A DNA stretch of 64,000 bases from Tildeniella nuda ZEHNDER 1965/U140 (GTDB taxonomy: Bacteria; Cyanobacteriota; Cyanobacteriia; Leptolyngbyales; Leptolyngbyaceae), in the NCBI GenBank assembly GCA_019358895.1, contig JAHHIG010000001.1, forward strand, positions 558,001-622,000, given 5' to 3'. How positions within the stretch are numbered: position 1 is the stretch's first letter; each line of letters starts with the position of its first letter. Positions 1-8,611 of this stretch are shown piece by piece. Under the pieces are notes generated by a model. It was given only the letters and a program-made list of their open reading frames with translations. It had not been told where the DNA came from and did no database searches. Made by a program: the position numbers and the translations under genes.

Positions 1-248
1 ACTGTAGGCAGGTTTGTGCTACTTGGGGCAGGCATTGGCTGTCCTTTCGCTGCTGGTGTTGGCGCACCGATGGGCGTTGACAGTGAGTCCAGCGTTGATG
101 GCACGATCGCGGTAACAGTGAAGCGTTTAAACACAACCCAGGCGCTCACCAAACATAAGACTGCCGCTGCGGTCACACCAACGGCAAATTGCCATCGTGG
201 TTTCATTTGCCTAGCTGATTTGCCCGCCATTGCCTGTCCGCCATTCAT
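1..248 (-). CDS. N-terminal part of a membrane-anchored protein (cut by window edge)
   Basis: On the minus strand an open frame starts with ATG at 246-248 and runs off the left edge without a stop, giving 82 residues. Residues about 1-18 are short and basic, residues about 19-41 form one hydrophobic segment (WQFAVGVTAAAVLCLVSAW), and the following part is rich in Pro, Ala, Ser and Thr, as expected of a linker outside the membrane. A purine-rich stretch AAGGTAGGG precedes the ATG. This topology suits a single-pass exported or anchored protein, for example a protease, a peptidoglycan enzyme or a secretion factor, but no catalytic domain is visible. The function is unknown. Confidence 0.6.
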   Translation of the reverse strand, partial: MNGGQAMAGKSARQMKPRWQFAVGVTAAAVLCLVSAWVVFKRFTVTAIVPSTLDSLSTPIGAPTPAAKGQPMPAPSSTNLPT

Positions 249-523
249 AGCCCTACCTTAGTAATAACAACTTTCGGTTCATAAGGGTGAAGAACATTCT
301 TGAGCGATCGCGTCGAGGTTATTCCCCCCTGACGGTCACTTAACGGCTTTGCTCTGGCAACCTGGTAGAGTGTCCACTTTGAGTGAACGGTTAGATGGGT
401 ATATGAGTCGATGAGCTTGCTTGCTGACCGACCATCGACCCCTGCACTCTCCACCTATCAACTCCTGGTCTCTCTACTTAAACCTTGACAAACCACCAGG
501 GCGAGGGCTTCTTTATGGTTCCG

Positions 524-2689
524 TCAGACTGAATCTGCACGTTGCAGCCCACTATTTCTAAGCGTTTGCAGAGAGTATGCAGGTATTTTTTCTAATCCTG
601 TGTTCATCTCAGGTTGAATATATTCTTGAGGCAGCATCACTCGGCACGTTACGCGTTGAAGCAGCGCGTCATACTCTTCCAACATGAGCGGTGGAACAAT
701 TGTCATTTCTAGACCTTCATTAGCAAGATCGATTCCTTCGTTCAGAAAAGTGGACAATACGAGATTGTAGAGAACGTCTTCTATTGTTACTTCGCCGTTC
801 GGAAAGTTTCCCTGGCTAATCAAAAGATTAGTATGCTTACAGTCAAGATTTCGAGCAACTGTATGAAATACTTCTAAAATTGCTGGGTAAAGCACCGCTT
901 CTGGCTCAAGCCAGTCTGGACAAAGGAGCAGGTTGTTCTGCCTCAAATTGAATCTTTCGGAGAGAGAATCAACCAAGGAAGAACTTGCTTTGATTGCTTT
1001 AAGGGTTGCCCTGACTTGAATCACATCATCAATAACTTCTTCTTCATGTTCTAACTTAACGACACTAAATGCACCCTGAAACCCGTAGCTCTGGCACAGC
1101 TCCAGATATGCTGGAAACTCAACGCAATAGTATTTGAATGAGTTAATGTTCCAGAAGCTGATATGTGTTGGATCTTGAAAGGCTCCACGACCATCTGTAG
1201 AAGGGACGCGAATATCTACCAGGGCATTGGGTTTGCAGATTCTCCAGATTTCGTTCATGGTGTGGATACGATCGCGTAAATGCTCAATCACATCATATGC
1301 TCTAACAAGATCAATACTGTTGTCGGAAAAAGGAAACCGCTGATTTAGATCGGCAACGACATCGACCCCAGAGCCGCCAGTGACATCGACTCCAATAAAC
1401 CCTTCTTGCTTATGAATGCCACAGCCTAAATCGATATACATTGGCTCACCAGAATTTAAAGGGGCTTGAATTTTAGAAAGCACGAACGCAACGAGCCGAT
1501 CATAACTACAGTGTTGCACAACGTCGTGATGCAGTTGATTGGCAATTTCTAAACGTTCATCTTCATGACTTAGATAATAAGCAATTTTTTCGTTTAATTC
1601 TTCAATAGTTCGATAAGAAATTTCCTTGCTAACTGAGGTTAGCTTTTTGAGGTCTGCCTTCCGATCAGTGAGGATAAACCCTCCTGCTGCACCTACATCA
1701 ATGACTCGATTAACAACAGCACGATCAAAGTGGATGCCAGTGACATTGAGATTAATTTTGGTGCTAGTGTAAAGACTACGAGTTTCTGTATAATCCTTCG
1801 TCGGGGCATGATACGTAATATTTTGCTGATGAATCACATAATTCATCGGAAGCCCTTTCAAATAACTGGGATCACCTCCAATAATGTTGATTGGGAAGAC
1901 GGGATTAATACGCCGAATTACCTCTCCCCGAAAGCATAATGATAGGCAACTTACCACATATTGATAATTTGATCGTTCTCTGATTTCTTGTAGGCGATCG
2001 TCAACATCTAGCTGGAATTGAGCATAGGCCATAGCAGACGGCTCAATTTCGCGATCGAGTGCAATCAGTCGTGACCAATAGTCAGCCGCAATGCGGTGAA
2101 AGAAAGGCAGGTTGCTGTAAGAGTTAGCAACCAGATCCATACCGGGCAGAATATGTCCAACAAACGAAAGATCAAACGCATAAGACTCCGGCAGCGGCAT
2201 TCTTTCAAATTCAGAGGCATGAAAGATGGAGTAAGTCCGCTCAAATCCCATGCTCCTCAAATCGATGAAGTTAGTGTATTCGATGCAGAAGTGAATGCTT
2301 CGATGCTTAACCCGTTGCCAACCTTCTAAAAGATGTTTACCAGTCTCAATTTCGTGGTCAGCAAAGCTACTCCAAATATTGTCATGGTGAATAAAGATCA
2401 GAAATGACTGAAATAGCTCAAAAGTAAAACAGTTGGACTGCTCTAAGAAAAACCGCAGCAGTGATGAATTATCGAAAATGAGAAGGTATTCGATTTCTCC
2501 AGATTGAGCGAGTTTTAATAACGCCTCTAGCGCGTCAGCAAAACTGGCGTATTCGCTGGGGTTAAAATAGATTACTCGATGATGACAACGCTCCAGAGCG
2601 CTTCGATAATTGCTGGTTATTCTTTGGTAAATTGGAGTGGGGGAACGCTCAATCAAAAAGCTGCCTGGAGCGGTTTGAGCCATAGCCAT
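524..2689 (-). CDS. CgeB-like glycosyltransferase / SAM methyltransferase fusion
   Basis: A 721-residue soluble protein with three parts. Residues about 1-400 resemble the CgeB/DUF3880 type of GT-B glycosyltransferase, including the late segment with DRAVVNRVIDVGAAGGFI and a following ILTDRK. Residues about 415-560 form a class I methyltransferase with SAM motif I DLGCG, acidic motif GVDV and a YDVIEHL motif. Residues about 580-700 resemble the short Rossmann-like module (LLLCPDWLEPEAVLYPAIL) that is linked to glycosyltransferases in cyanobacterial surface-glycan proteins. The likely role is building and methylating a cell-surface or sheath glycan; acceptor and sugar are unknown. The gene starts at ATG 2689, with a second in-frame ATG two codons later. 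The neighbours do not form an operon with it. Confidence 0.75.
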   Translation of the reverse strand: MAMAQTAPGSFLIERSPTPIYQRITSNYRSALERCHHRVIYFNPSEYASFADALEALLKLAQSGEIEYLLIFDNSSLLRFFLEQSNCFTFELFQSFLIFIHHDNIWSSFADHEIETGKHLLEGWQRVKHRSIHFCIEYTNFIDLRSMGFERTYSIFHASEFERMPLPESYAFDLSFVGHILPGMDLVANSYSNLPFFHRIAADYWSRLIALDREIEPSAMAYAQFQLDVDDRLQEIRERSNYQYVVSCLSLCFRGEVIRRINPVFPINIIGGDPSYLKGLPMNYVIHQQNITYHAPTKDYTETRSLYTSTKINLNVTGIHFDRAVVNRVIDVGAAGGFILTDRKADLKKLTSVSKEISYRTIEELNEKIAYYLSHEDERLEIANQLHHDVVQHCSYDRLVAFVLSKIQAPLNSGEPMYIDLGCGIHKQEGFIGVDVTGGSGVDVVADLNQRFPFSDNSIDLVRAYDVIEHLRDRIHTMNEIWRICKPNALVDIRVPSTDGRGAFQDPTHISFWNINSFKYYCVEFPAYLELCQSYGFQGAFSVVKLEHEEEVIDDVIQVRATLKAIKASSSLVDSLSERFNLRQNNLLLCPDWLEPEAVLYPAILEVFHTVARNLDCKHTNLLISQGNFPNGEVTIEDVLYNLVLSTFLNEGIDLANEGLEMTIVPPLMLEEYDALLQRVTCRVMLPQEYIQPEMNTGLEKIPAYSLQTLRNSGLQRADSV

Positions 2690-2968
2690 AAAGTTTGCTT
2701 CCCAGTCACTGTGCCAGTTTAATGCCGAAAGGTAATGGTGAAGTCAGAATCTGCGTCACCTGGTCTAAATTCAAAATACTCAACAAAGAGCTTGAAAAGA
2801 CTAGCGCAACTTGGGCGATCGCCATATCCCTTTGGTTGCCGATCCCAGCATTCTCAATACTATTTTCAAGCCAGCCAGATACAGTTAATGATAAAACGTT
2901 CCAGTATGTATTCACCCGCTCCAATATGGGCTTGCAACTGCTAACCAGGCGATCGAGGGGAAAGAACA
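2690..2968. other. Intergenic region between the glycan enzyme and ycf20
   Basis: About 280 bases separate the divergent glycan gene and ycf20. Short open frames exist on both strands but none has recognisable composition, conserved motifs or a ribosome binding site. The stretch probably holds both promoters. A purine-rich GAGGGGAAAG lies just before the ycf20 ATG. Confidence 0.4.
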
Positions 2969-3301
2969 ATGCAAAACACTCGTCTCAATAGTTTGGTGGA
3001 CGTAACGGGCGATCGCCTCAGCAGTTGGCTACGTAACCCGTGGCGACGGTCATCCGTTCTCATCATTAGCCTGCTCTTTGGCAACTATTTGGGACCAACG
3101 ATCGCGTTGGTCGCTGGGCAACAAGGACAGCTAGATGTGGTCATTGCCGCTACTCTCGCTGCTTTGACTGAACTGTTGAGTGCTGTTGTCTATCGCCGGA
3201 AGCCAGACGTAGCGCGATCGCTCTGGCTGGACTGCCTGAATGCGATCAAAATTGGCTTGATTTACAGCCTCTTTGTGGATGCGTTTAAGCTTGGTTCGTA
3301 G
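2969..3301 (+). CDS. ycf20: Ycf20-like protein (DUF565)
   Basis: A 110-residue membrane protein of the Ycf20/DUF565 family, which is confined to cyanobacteria and plastids. The family signature is visible at residues 23-50: the NPWRRSS motif followed by a first membrane segment (VLIISLLFGNYLGPTIALVAG). Two more hydrophobic stretches follow at about 54-75 and 90-105. Plastid and algal homologues have been linked to photoprotection (non-photochemical quenching); the molecular activity is unknown. The start at ATG 2969 is supported by a good Shine-Dalgarno stretch GAGGGGAAAG 8 bases upstream. A long heptanucleotide repeat array begins directly after the stop codon. Confidence 0.85.
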   Translation: MQNTRLNSLVDVTGDRLSSWLRNPWRRSSVLIISLLFGNYLGPTIALVAGQQGQLDVVIAATLAALTELLSAVVYRRKPDVARSLWLDCLNAIKIGLIYSLFVDAFKLGS

Positions 3302-3450
3302 AAAGGGGGCAGAGGGCAGGAGGCAGAGGGCAGAAGGCAGGAGGCAGAGGGCAGGAGGCAGGGGAGGCAGGGGAGGCAGGGGAAGTAGGGGAAGTAGAGG
3401 AAGCTAGGGAGGCTGGGGAAGTAGAGGAAGCTAGGGAGGCTGGGGAGAAG
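3302..3450. repeat. Heptanucleotide tandem array (GGCAGRR) grading into a longer G-rich repeat
   Basis: Immediately after ycf20 the sequence is built from GGCAGAG, GGCAGGA and GGCAGAA units (period 7), then passes into GGGGAAGTA/GAGGAAGC/TAGGGAGGCT units repeated at about 24-base period up to about 3450. The same GGCAGRR family recurs at 9551-9580 and, reversed, inside hpnB near 11375-11440. Open frames across this array on either strand are artefacts of the repeat. Confidence 0.9.
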
Positions 3451-3572
3451 ACTTCCGAACTCAAAACTCAAAACTCTTTAGCAACACGGCGCAGAGTGCT
3501 ACCCAAAACTCTCTTCACTCCTCATTCCATCCATAAGTGCTATAAATCGGACTAGACGCTCATCTTTTGCCT

Positions 3573-5486
3573 ATGTCTTCTACTGATTTAGTCACGTCTC
3601 AAACGCTGTCTACGACGACGCAAGAAAAGTTTGCCACGCTGCGATCGCTCCTGGTAACGCATCAGTTAGATGGCTATCTTGTCACGGCGGCGGATGAACA
3701 TTTGAACGAGTATCTGCCGGAAGCAAAACGGCGACGCATCTGGCTGAGCGGCTTTTCGGGATCGGCTGGCGATTTGCTGGTGGGGCAGGAAACCGCGTGG
3801 CTGTTTGTGGATTCGCGCTATTACGAGCAGGCAGATCTGGAAGTTGATCCCGCGTTGATGCAGGTGTCGAAACTGGGTCTGGAGGGACAAAAGACGCTGG
3901 ATGAAACCCTGGAGGCGTTAGGACGAGAAGCAGCGAAAGCAGGGTCTACCTTTCGGCTGGGATTTGACCCGTTCACCATTACAGTCAGTCAGTTTCGCAG
4001 CTTTGAGAAGCAGTTAGAACCGTCGGGAGTGTCGCTGGTGCCGCTGGCTGGCAATCTGGTCGATCGCGTCCGCCTGCAACAGCCCTGGTTAGACGCAGAA
4101 CCGCTGCCTACCTATGCCGATTCCAGGCTGTTTTACTTGCCGGATGTTCAAACAGGCGAGACGATCGCGCAAAAGCTCACGCGAGTCAGGGAAAAGCTGC
4201 AAAAAGCAAATGCAGACGTTCTGCCCATTACAAAGCTTGATCAGATCGCGTGGCTGTATAACCTGCGTGGTTGGGATGTGCCCTACAATCCCGTCTTCAT
4301 CGCGTATACGATCGTGACAGCCGCCGAAGCCTACCTTTTTACTAACCTCGATCGCATCCCGCCCGACTTACACACGTTCTTGCAACCGCAGGTCAACTTG
4401 CTGCCGTATGAAGCCTATGCTGAGACGCTGAAAGCGCTGGTTGCTCAAGCTCCAAACCATCGAGTGTTGCTTGATCCGCAGCACACCACAATGGGCACGT
4501 ATGAGTTGCTTACCGATCCCGCTGCCGCGATCGCCTGCAAAATTGTTGAAGGAAACAACCCGATCGAGGGCATGAAAGCGCGTAAGAACGCGATCGAAAT
4601 CACGCAGATGCAACAGGCAAATCTGAAGGCAAGTCGCGCTAAAACACGCACCTTGAAATGGGTTTCCGATCAATTCAACAGTGATCAAGCGCTCACGGAA
4701 ACCGATGTGGCAGCCACAGTGGAGCGGTTTTATGCCGAGGAAACTGACTTTCAAGGGTTAAGCTTTAACACGATCGCAGGCGCTGGGGCAAACAGTTCGA
4801 TCGTTCACTATGGTACGCCCAACCCTCAGCGAGTGCTGCATTCTGGCGATTTTTTGCTGCTCGATTCGGGTGCACAATACGCCTCTGGCACCACAGACGA
4901 TACGCGCACCTTGATTGTGGGCGATCCAACTCCAGAGCAAATCGAGTGCTACACCGAAGTTCTCAAGGCTCACATTAACTGTGCCATGCAGCGTTTTCCC
5001 AAAGGCACCACTGGGGCGCAACTGGATGGCATTACGCGATCGACCCTCTGGTTTGCAGGGCTGGATTATGGACATGGCACAGGTCACGGTGTAGGTGCGT
5101 TTCTCAACGTCCACGAAGGTCCTAATGGCATTAGCAAAAAGGTCAGCGAACCGCTGGAACCGGGCATGGTAACCAGCATTGAACCGGGTTTTTATAAACC
5201 GGGCTGGGGCGGCATTCGCCTTGAGAATCTCTATGTTGTCAAGGATCTGACTCCTACAGATGAGACACCAGCGGCAGACTCAAAGCCTGATCCCAACAAG
5301 CTCTCCTGGTATGGCTTTGAATCGCTCACCTACATTCCGTTTGATCAGCGGCTGATCGATCGCGATCGCCTCGACGATCGCCAGCGTGAATGGCTGGAGC
5401 ACTACAACGCCGCGATCGTGGCGAAACTCTCTGCCACTCTTAGCCCCGAAGAAGTCGTATGGCTCAAAGATGTTTGTACGGTTTAG
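3573..5486 (+). CDS. Xaa-Pro aminopeptidase (aminopeptidase P, M24B)
   Basis: A 637-residue metallopeptidase that removes an N-terminal residue preceding proline, acting in cytosolic peptide turnover. It has the three-domain layout of the eukaryote-like aminopeptidase P1: two creatinase-type N domains (residues about 15-310, with RRRIWLSGFSGSAG) and a C-terminal pita-bread M24 domain (about 320-570). The dimetal ligands are visible: Asp in LLLLDSGAQ (about 430) and in TTDDTRT (about 442), His in GHGTGHGVGAF (about 500), Glu in SIEPGFY (about 536) and Glu in IRLENLY (about 550). I chose ATG 3573; a TTG two codons upstream is also in frame. The downstream Uma2 gene is on the same strand 70 bases away. 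Confidence 0.92.
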   Translation: MSSTDLVTSQTLSTTTQEKFATLRSLLVTHQLDGYLVTAADEHLNEYLPEAKRRRIWLSGFSGSAGDLLVGQETAWLFVDSRYYEQADLEVDPALMQVSKLGLEGQKTLDETLEALGREAAKAGSTFRLGFDPFTITVSQFRSFEKQLEPSGVSLVPLAGNLVDRVRLQQPWLDAEPLPTYADSRLFYLPDVQTGETIAQKLTRVREKLQKANADVLPITKLDQIAWLYNLRGWDVPYNPVFIAYTIVTAAEAYLFTNLDRIPPDLHTFLQPQVNLLPYEAYAETLKALVAQAPNHRVLLDPQHTTMGTYELLTDPAAAIACKIVEGNNPIEGMKARKNAIEITQMQQANLKASRAKTRTLKWVSDQFNSDQALTETDVAATVERFYAEETDFQGLSFNTIAGAGANSSIVHYGTPNPQRVLHSGDFLLLDSGAQYASGTTDDTRTLIVGDPTPEQIECYTEVLKAHINCAMQRFPKGTTGAQLDGITRSTLWFAGLDYGHGTGHGVGAFLNVHEGPNGISKKVSEPLEPGMVTSIEPGFYKPGWGGIRLENLYVVKDLTPTDETPAADSKPDPNKLSWYGFESLTYIPFDQRLIDRDRLDDRQREWLEHYNAAIVAKLSATLSPEEVVWLKDVCTV

Positions 5487-5556
5487 CGACCTTTGTGATG
5501 CCCAAGTGATTTCTCTGCACTGATTTCTCTGCACCAAGTAGTGAGACTTTGAAGCT

Positions 5557-6120
5557 ATGACGATCGCCGCCCAGCAGCCCATCACGCTAGAGGAGTTTCT
5601 GAAGCTGCCAGAAACAAAACCTGCTAGTGAATACATCAATGGCGCAATCATCCAAAAGCCAATGCCAAAGACTCGACATTCTAGATTACAAGCGAGGTTG
5701 ATCAGCACAATCAATGAAGAAGTTGAGGAAAAGCAAATTGCTTATGCGTTTCCAGAACTGCGCTGCACATTTGGGGGACGATCCATTATTCCTGACCTTG
5801 CTATTTTAACCTGGAGTAAAATCGGGCTAGATACAGGCGGCGAACTGCTCGAAGATGTTTTCATCGCGCCAGACTGGACGATTGAAATTCTTTCGCCTGA
5901 GCAGGGTTCAAACCGTGTCACGGGCAACATCCTGCACTGCCTTCAGCACGGTTGCAGTTTAGGCTGGTTGATTGATCCAGGCGATCGCTCGATTCTTGCT
6001 TTTTTGCCAAAACAAGAGCCAGTGCTGTATGAAGGGAATGATCGGCTGCCCGTTCTCAAAGCGGTGAACCTGGAACTCACCGTTGGTCAAATTTTTGGCT
6101 GGCTCAAGATGTCTCGTTAG
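5557..6120 (+). CDS. Uma2 family endonuclease-like protein (DUF820)
   Basis: A 187-residue member of the Uma2/DUF820 family, a restriction-endonuclease-like (PD-(D/E)XK) fold greatly expanded in cyanobacteria. Family marks are ITLEEFLKLPETKPASEYI at the N terminus, KPMP, IIPDLAILTW (the PD catalytic Asp) and PDWTIEILSPEQ (Glu before a positively charged region). The cellular substrate is not known; most members are thought to be nucleases of mobile origin. A close paralogue lies at 20892-21455 on the other strand, with the same LPETKPASEYI and IIQKPMP words. The start at ATG 5557 fits the family's usual N terminus. Confidence 0.85.
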   Translation: MTIAAQQPITLEEFLKLPETKPASEYINGAIIQKPMPKTRHSRLQARLISTINEEVEEKQIAYAFPELRCTFGGRSIIPDLAILTWSKIGLDTGGELLEDVFIAPDWTIEILSPEQGSNRVTGNILHCLQHGCSLGWLIDPGDRSILAFLPKQEPVLYEGNDRLPVLKAVNLELTVGQIFGWLKMSR

Positions 6121-6205
6121 TACGTGGAGCATTATGCGCGCTTCTCATCAGGATAAGTCGAAGCCCCTGATTCAAGTGTCAAGCTTTTAGCCGTCAGCAC
6201 TTGGC

Positions 6206-6410
6206 TTATACCATTTCCCCAAACTGTAGCTACAGATTCAATCCTTGTCTGGCGGTCAGCAGTCAGCAGTCAGCGGTCAGCAGTCAGCGGTCAGCGGTCA
6301 GCGGTCAGTGGTCAGCGGTCAGTGGTCAGCGGTCAGTGGTCAGCGGTCAGTGGTCAGCGGTCAGCAGCAAGAACGAATCTATAGGGCGATTTTATAGAAT
6401 TGGTATTACC
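6206..6410 (+). repeat. MITE-like element, copy A, with expanded heptamer core
   Basis: The element begins TTATACCATTTC and ends GAATTGGTATTACC. Read inverted, the right end gives TAATACCAATTC, so the ends form an imperfect 12-base terminal inverted repeat with two mismatches. A second copy, 107 bases long, lies at 25592-25698 and shares both flanks (the CTGTRGCTACA word on the left; AATCTRTAGGGCGATTTT on the right). The size difference is due to the GTCAGCR array, which is about 16 units here and only two or three units in the other copy. No coding capacity. Confidence 0.7.
6255..6366. repeat. Heptanucleotide tandem array (GTCAGYR)n
   Basis: Sixteen contiguous units of GTCAGCA, GTCAGCG or GTCAGTG with no interruption, inside the MITE-like element. 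The same unit is found at 25639-25654 (two copies) and, in far greater number, inside the coding sequence at 31867-32000. Confidence 0.95.
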
Positions 6411-6715
6411 GCAGAGCGGAAGCAAGCTACAGCAGACAGTCAGTTCAGTTTAAGGATGTTGGCTGACTGGCAATGTGGACTCACTATAATGTCGCTATTT
6501 GGTAGGAAGACCCTGTGACAGCAGTGCGACTACAACGCCATACGCCTGTTCTAGATTTTGAATAAGGTAGGATGAGCGTAAGGGTGAAGTGATGCGTTGC
6601 TCTCGATCGCACTCCCCTAGCCACTAAGAGCTGAGTGAGGAGAGCAACAGCGCGATCGGCTTACTTGCTTTGAAATAACGTTTCTTACACTCGCGGACAA
6701 CTGGAAAGTACAATA

Positions 6716-7972
6716 ATGAACACTTCCACTCATAAACAAGGCAACACACGCAAATTCCTTTGGAAACCAGCGGCTTACTTGTTACTGCCACTTTTGGGAG
6801 CAGGCACTGCTTTGCTGGGTGATCACTGGCTGTCGTCCAGTCAGGCTCCGACGCAGACGGCGATCGCGCAAACAGCTACTCCCCTAGTGCCTACTCAGCC
6901 GATCGCCCAGGCACCTAACCGTAGTAGCGCCATTCTTTCCTCTAGCGATCCCAACTTTATTGTGAATGCGGTCGATCGTGTGGGTCCTGCCGTTGTCCGC
7001 ATCAACTCCTCTCGCACCGTCAAAACCCGCCGACCCGAAATTTTTAACGATCCATTCTTCCGACAGTTTTTTGGCGATGTGCCTACTGGTCCCTCGACTC
7101 GCGTTGAGCGTGGCACAGGCTCAGGGTTCATTATCAAGGCTGATGGCTTGATTTTGACCAATGCTCACGTGGTCGATGGGGCAGATACAGTGATTGTGAC
7201 GCTAAAAGATCAGCGTGAATTTAAGGGTAAGGTGCTGGGTACTGACCCGCTGACTGACGTAGCCGTGATCAAAGTTGAGGCAACCAGCTTGCCAACCGTC
7301 AATTTGGGCAATTCCGATCAGCTTCGACCCGGTGAATGGGCGATCGCGATCGGCAACCCCCTCGGACTCGACAACACCGTTACAGTCGGCATCATCAGCG
7401 GTACAGGTCGCACCAGTTCGCAAATCAAAGCGCCTGACAAGCGCGTGAGCTTCATCCAAACCGATGCTGCCATTAATCCTGGTAACTCCGGTGGTCCCTT
7501 GCTCAACCAGCGCGGCGAAGTGATCGGCATGAATACTGCGATCATCGGTGGCGCTCAAGGCTTAGGGTTTGCGATTCCCATCAACACCGCGCAGCAAATT
7601 TCAAACCAACTCGTCGCCACTGGTAAAGCAAGCCATCCTTATCTTGGCATCCGTATGACGACCCTCACGCCAGAACTAAGGAAGCAGGTCAACAGCGACC
7701 CTGAAGCTGGTATCAACGTCAAAGAAGACAATGGTGTGTTGGTGTATCGCGTCATGCGTGGTTCTCCTGCTGCCCAGGCTGGACTCAAGCCCGGTGATGT
7801 GATTCAAAAAATCAACGGTCAGACAGTTAAAACGGCAGATGATGTGCAGCAAGCCGTTGAAAAAAGCTCCGTGGGCGGCAACCTTCAGGTGGAGTTGAAG
7901 CGCAACGGGCAACCACTGACACTGGCAGTACGTCCCGGCGCGTTTCCCACGCAGACGGCGCAGAGTGAGTGA
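6716..7972 (+). CDS. Deg/HtrA-type serine protease with PDZ domain
   Basis: A 418-residue trypsin-fold protease of the HhoA/HhoB/HtrA group that degrades damaged or misfolded proteins in the periplasm or thylakoid lumen. An N-terminal hydrophobic anchor or signal lies at about 18-35, followed by a Gln/Thr/Ala-rich linker. The protease domain spans about 80-300 with the triad His about 150 (NAHVVDGAD), Asp about 181 (TDVAVIKV) and Ser about 258 (NPGNSGGPL). One PDZ domain covers about 315-405 (GVLVYRVMRGSPAAQAGLKPGDVI). A single PDZ domain is usual for cyanobacterial Deg proteins. ATG 6716 gives a proper signal region. It ends about 100 bases before def on the same strand. Confidence 0.93.
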   Translation: MNTSTHKQGNTRKFLWKPAAYLLLPLLGAGTALLGDHWLSSSQAPTQTAIAQTATPLVPTQPIAQAPNRSSAILSSSDPNFIVNAVDRVGPAVVRINSSRTVKTRRPEIFNDPFFRQFFGDVPTGPSTRVERGTGSGFIIKADGLILTNAHVVDGADTVIVTLKDQREFKGKVLGTDPLTDVAVIKVEATSLPTVNLGNSDQLRPGEWAIAIGNPLGLDNTVTVGIISGTGRTSSQIKAPDKRVSFIQTDAAINPGNSGGPLLNQRGEVIGMNTAIIGGAQGLGFAIPINTAQQISNQLVATGKASHPYLGIRMTTLTPELRKQVNSDPEAGINVKEDNGVLVYRVMRGSPAAQAGLKPGDVIQKINGQTVKTADDVQQAVEKSSVGGNLQVELKRNGQPLTLAVRPGAFPTQTAQSE

Positions 7973-8075
7973 GGGATGAAGGCTGAAGGCTGTAGCTTTG
8001 AGTTGCACCTTCTGCTTTCCCTCGCAACGATGACTGTTTTAGACTGAGACTATTCGTTTTTGGCAGCGCTTTTTT

Positions 8076-8603
8076 ATGCCTGAACTGCTTGAAGTGATTG
8101 AGTTGGGAAACCCTATTTTGCGTCACAAGGCGCAACTTGTGGAGGATGTACAGTCCAATCGCATCCAAACGCTGGTTGAGAATTTGCTGGTAACGGTTAA
8201 AGAGGCGAATGGGGTTGGCATTGCCGCACCGCAAGTGGCACAGTCCGATCGCCTTTTTATCGTGGCATCGCGTCCCAATTTGCGTTATCCCGCTGCGCCA
8301 ATGATGGAACCCACAGCGATGATCAACCCCCGCATCCTTGCTCACTCTGACGAAACGGTTAAAGGCTGGGAAGGTTGCCTCAGCATTCCAGGCATTCGGG
8401 GAGAGGTGCCCCGCGATCGAGCGATCGAGGTCGAATACACGGGACGCGACGGCAAGCTGCACAAGCAGGAATTAACCGATTTTGTAGCGCGTATTTTCCA
8501 GCACGAACTCGATCATTTGGATGGCATTGTGTTTCTCGATCGCATCGAAAGCACGCAAGACCTCATCACCGAACGCGAATATCAGCGCCTTTTCCCAGGC
8601 TGA
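8076..8603 (+). CDS. def: Peptide deformylase
   Basis: A 175-residue metalloenzyme that removes the formyl group from the N-terminal methionine of new proteins in the cytosol. All three signature motifs are intact: motif 1 GVGIAAPQ at about 46-53, motif 2 EGCLSIPG (metal-binding Cys) at about 99-106, and motif 3 HELDH (two His ligands and catalytic Glu) at about 143-147. Its length is normal for the family. The stop lies 8 bases before the 3' end of the convergent TauE/SafE gene, so the two transcripts meet tail to tail. Confidence 0.96.
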   Translation: MPELLEVIELGNPILRHKAQLVEDVQSNRIQTLVENLLVTVKEANGVGIAAPQVAQSDRLFIVASRPNLRYPAAPMMEPTAMINPRILAHSDETVKGWEGCLSIPGIRGEVPRDRAIEVEYTGRDGKLHKQELTDFVARIFQHELDHLDGIVFLDRIESTQDLITEREYQRLFPG

Positions 8604-8611
8604 TGAGCGCT

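Larger units (their letters stand above)
6121..6715. other. 595-base gene-free region with MITE-like repeat
   Basis: This gap between the Uma2 gene and the Deg protease holds a repeat element (6206-6410) with an expanded heptamer array. After it come about 300 bases of unremarkable sequence that should contain the promoter of the protease gene. An open frame across 6201-6518 is made of translated repeat (SAVSSQ words) and is not a gene. Confidence 0.6.

Noticed and set aside
16-261. Plus-strand open frame of 81 codons at the left edge
   Set aside because: It is the mirror of a minus-strand frame that has a membrane helix, a Pro/Ala linker and a ribosome site, and which runs off the window edge.
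245-454. Minus-strand 69-codon frame whose stop overlaps the partial gene start by four bases
   Set aside because: Despite the ATGA overlap, its sequence has random composition, a GTG start without a ribosome site and no recognisable segment.
2695-2991. Open frames on both strands between the glycan enzyme and ycf20
   Set aside because: No motifs, no ribosome sites, and two frames of similar length on opposite strands cancel each other as evidence.
3262-3471. Minus-strand frame with PSLPSFLYF repeats
   Set aside because: It is a translation of the G-rich tandem repeats after ycf20.
6255-6366. Possible CRISPR array
   Set aside because: The repeats are contiguous 7-base units without unique spacers, and no cas genes are present anywhere in the window.
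6201-6518. Plus-strand frame with SAVSSQ repeats
   Set aside because: It is a translation of the intergenic heptamer array; there is no conserved sequence outside the repeat.
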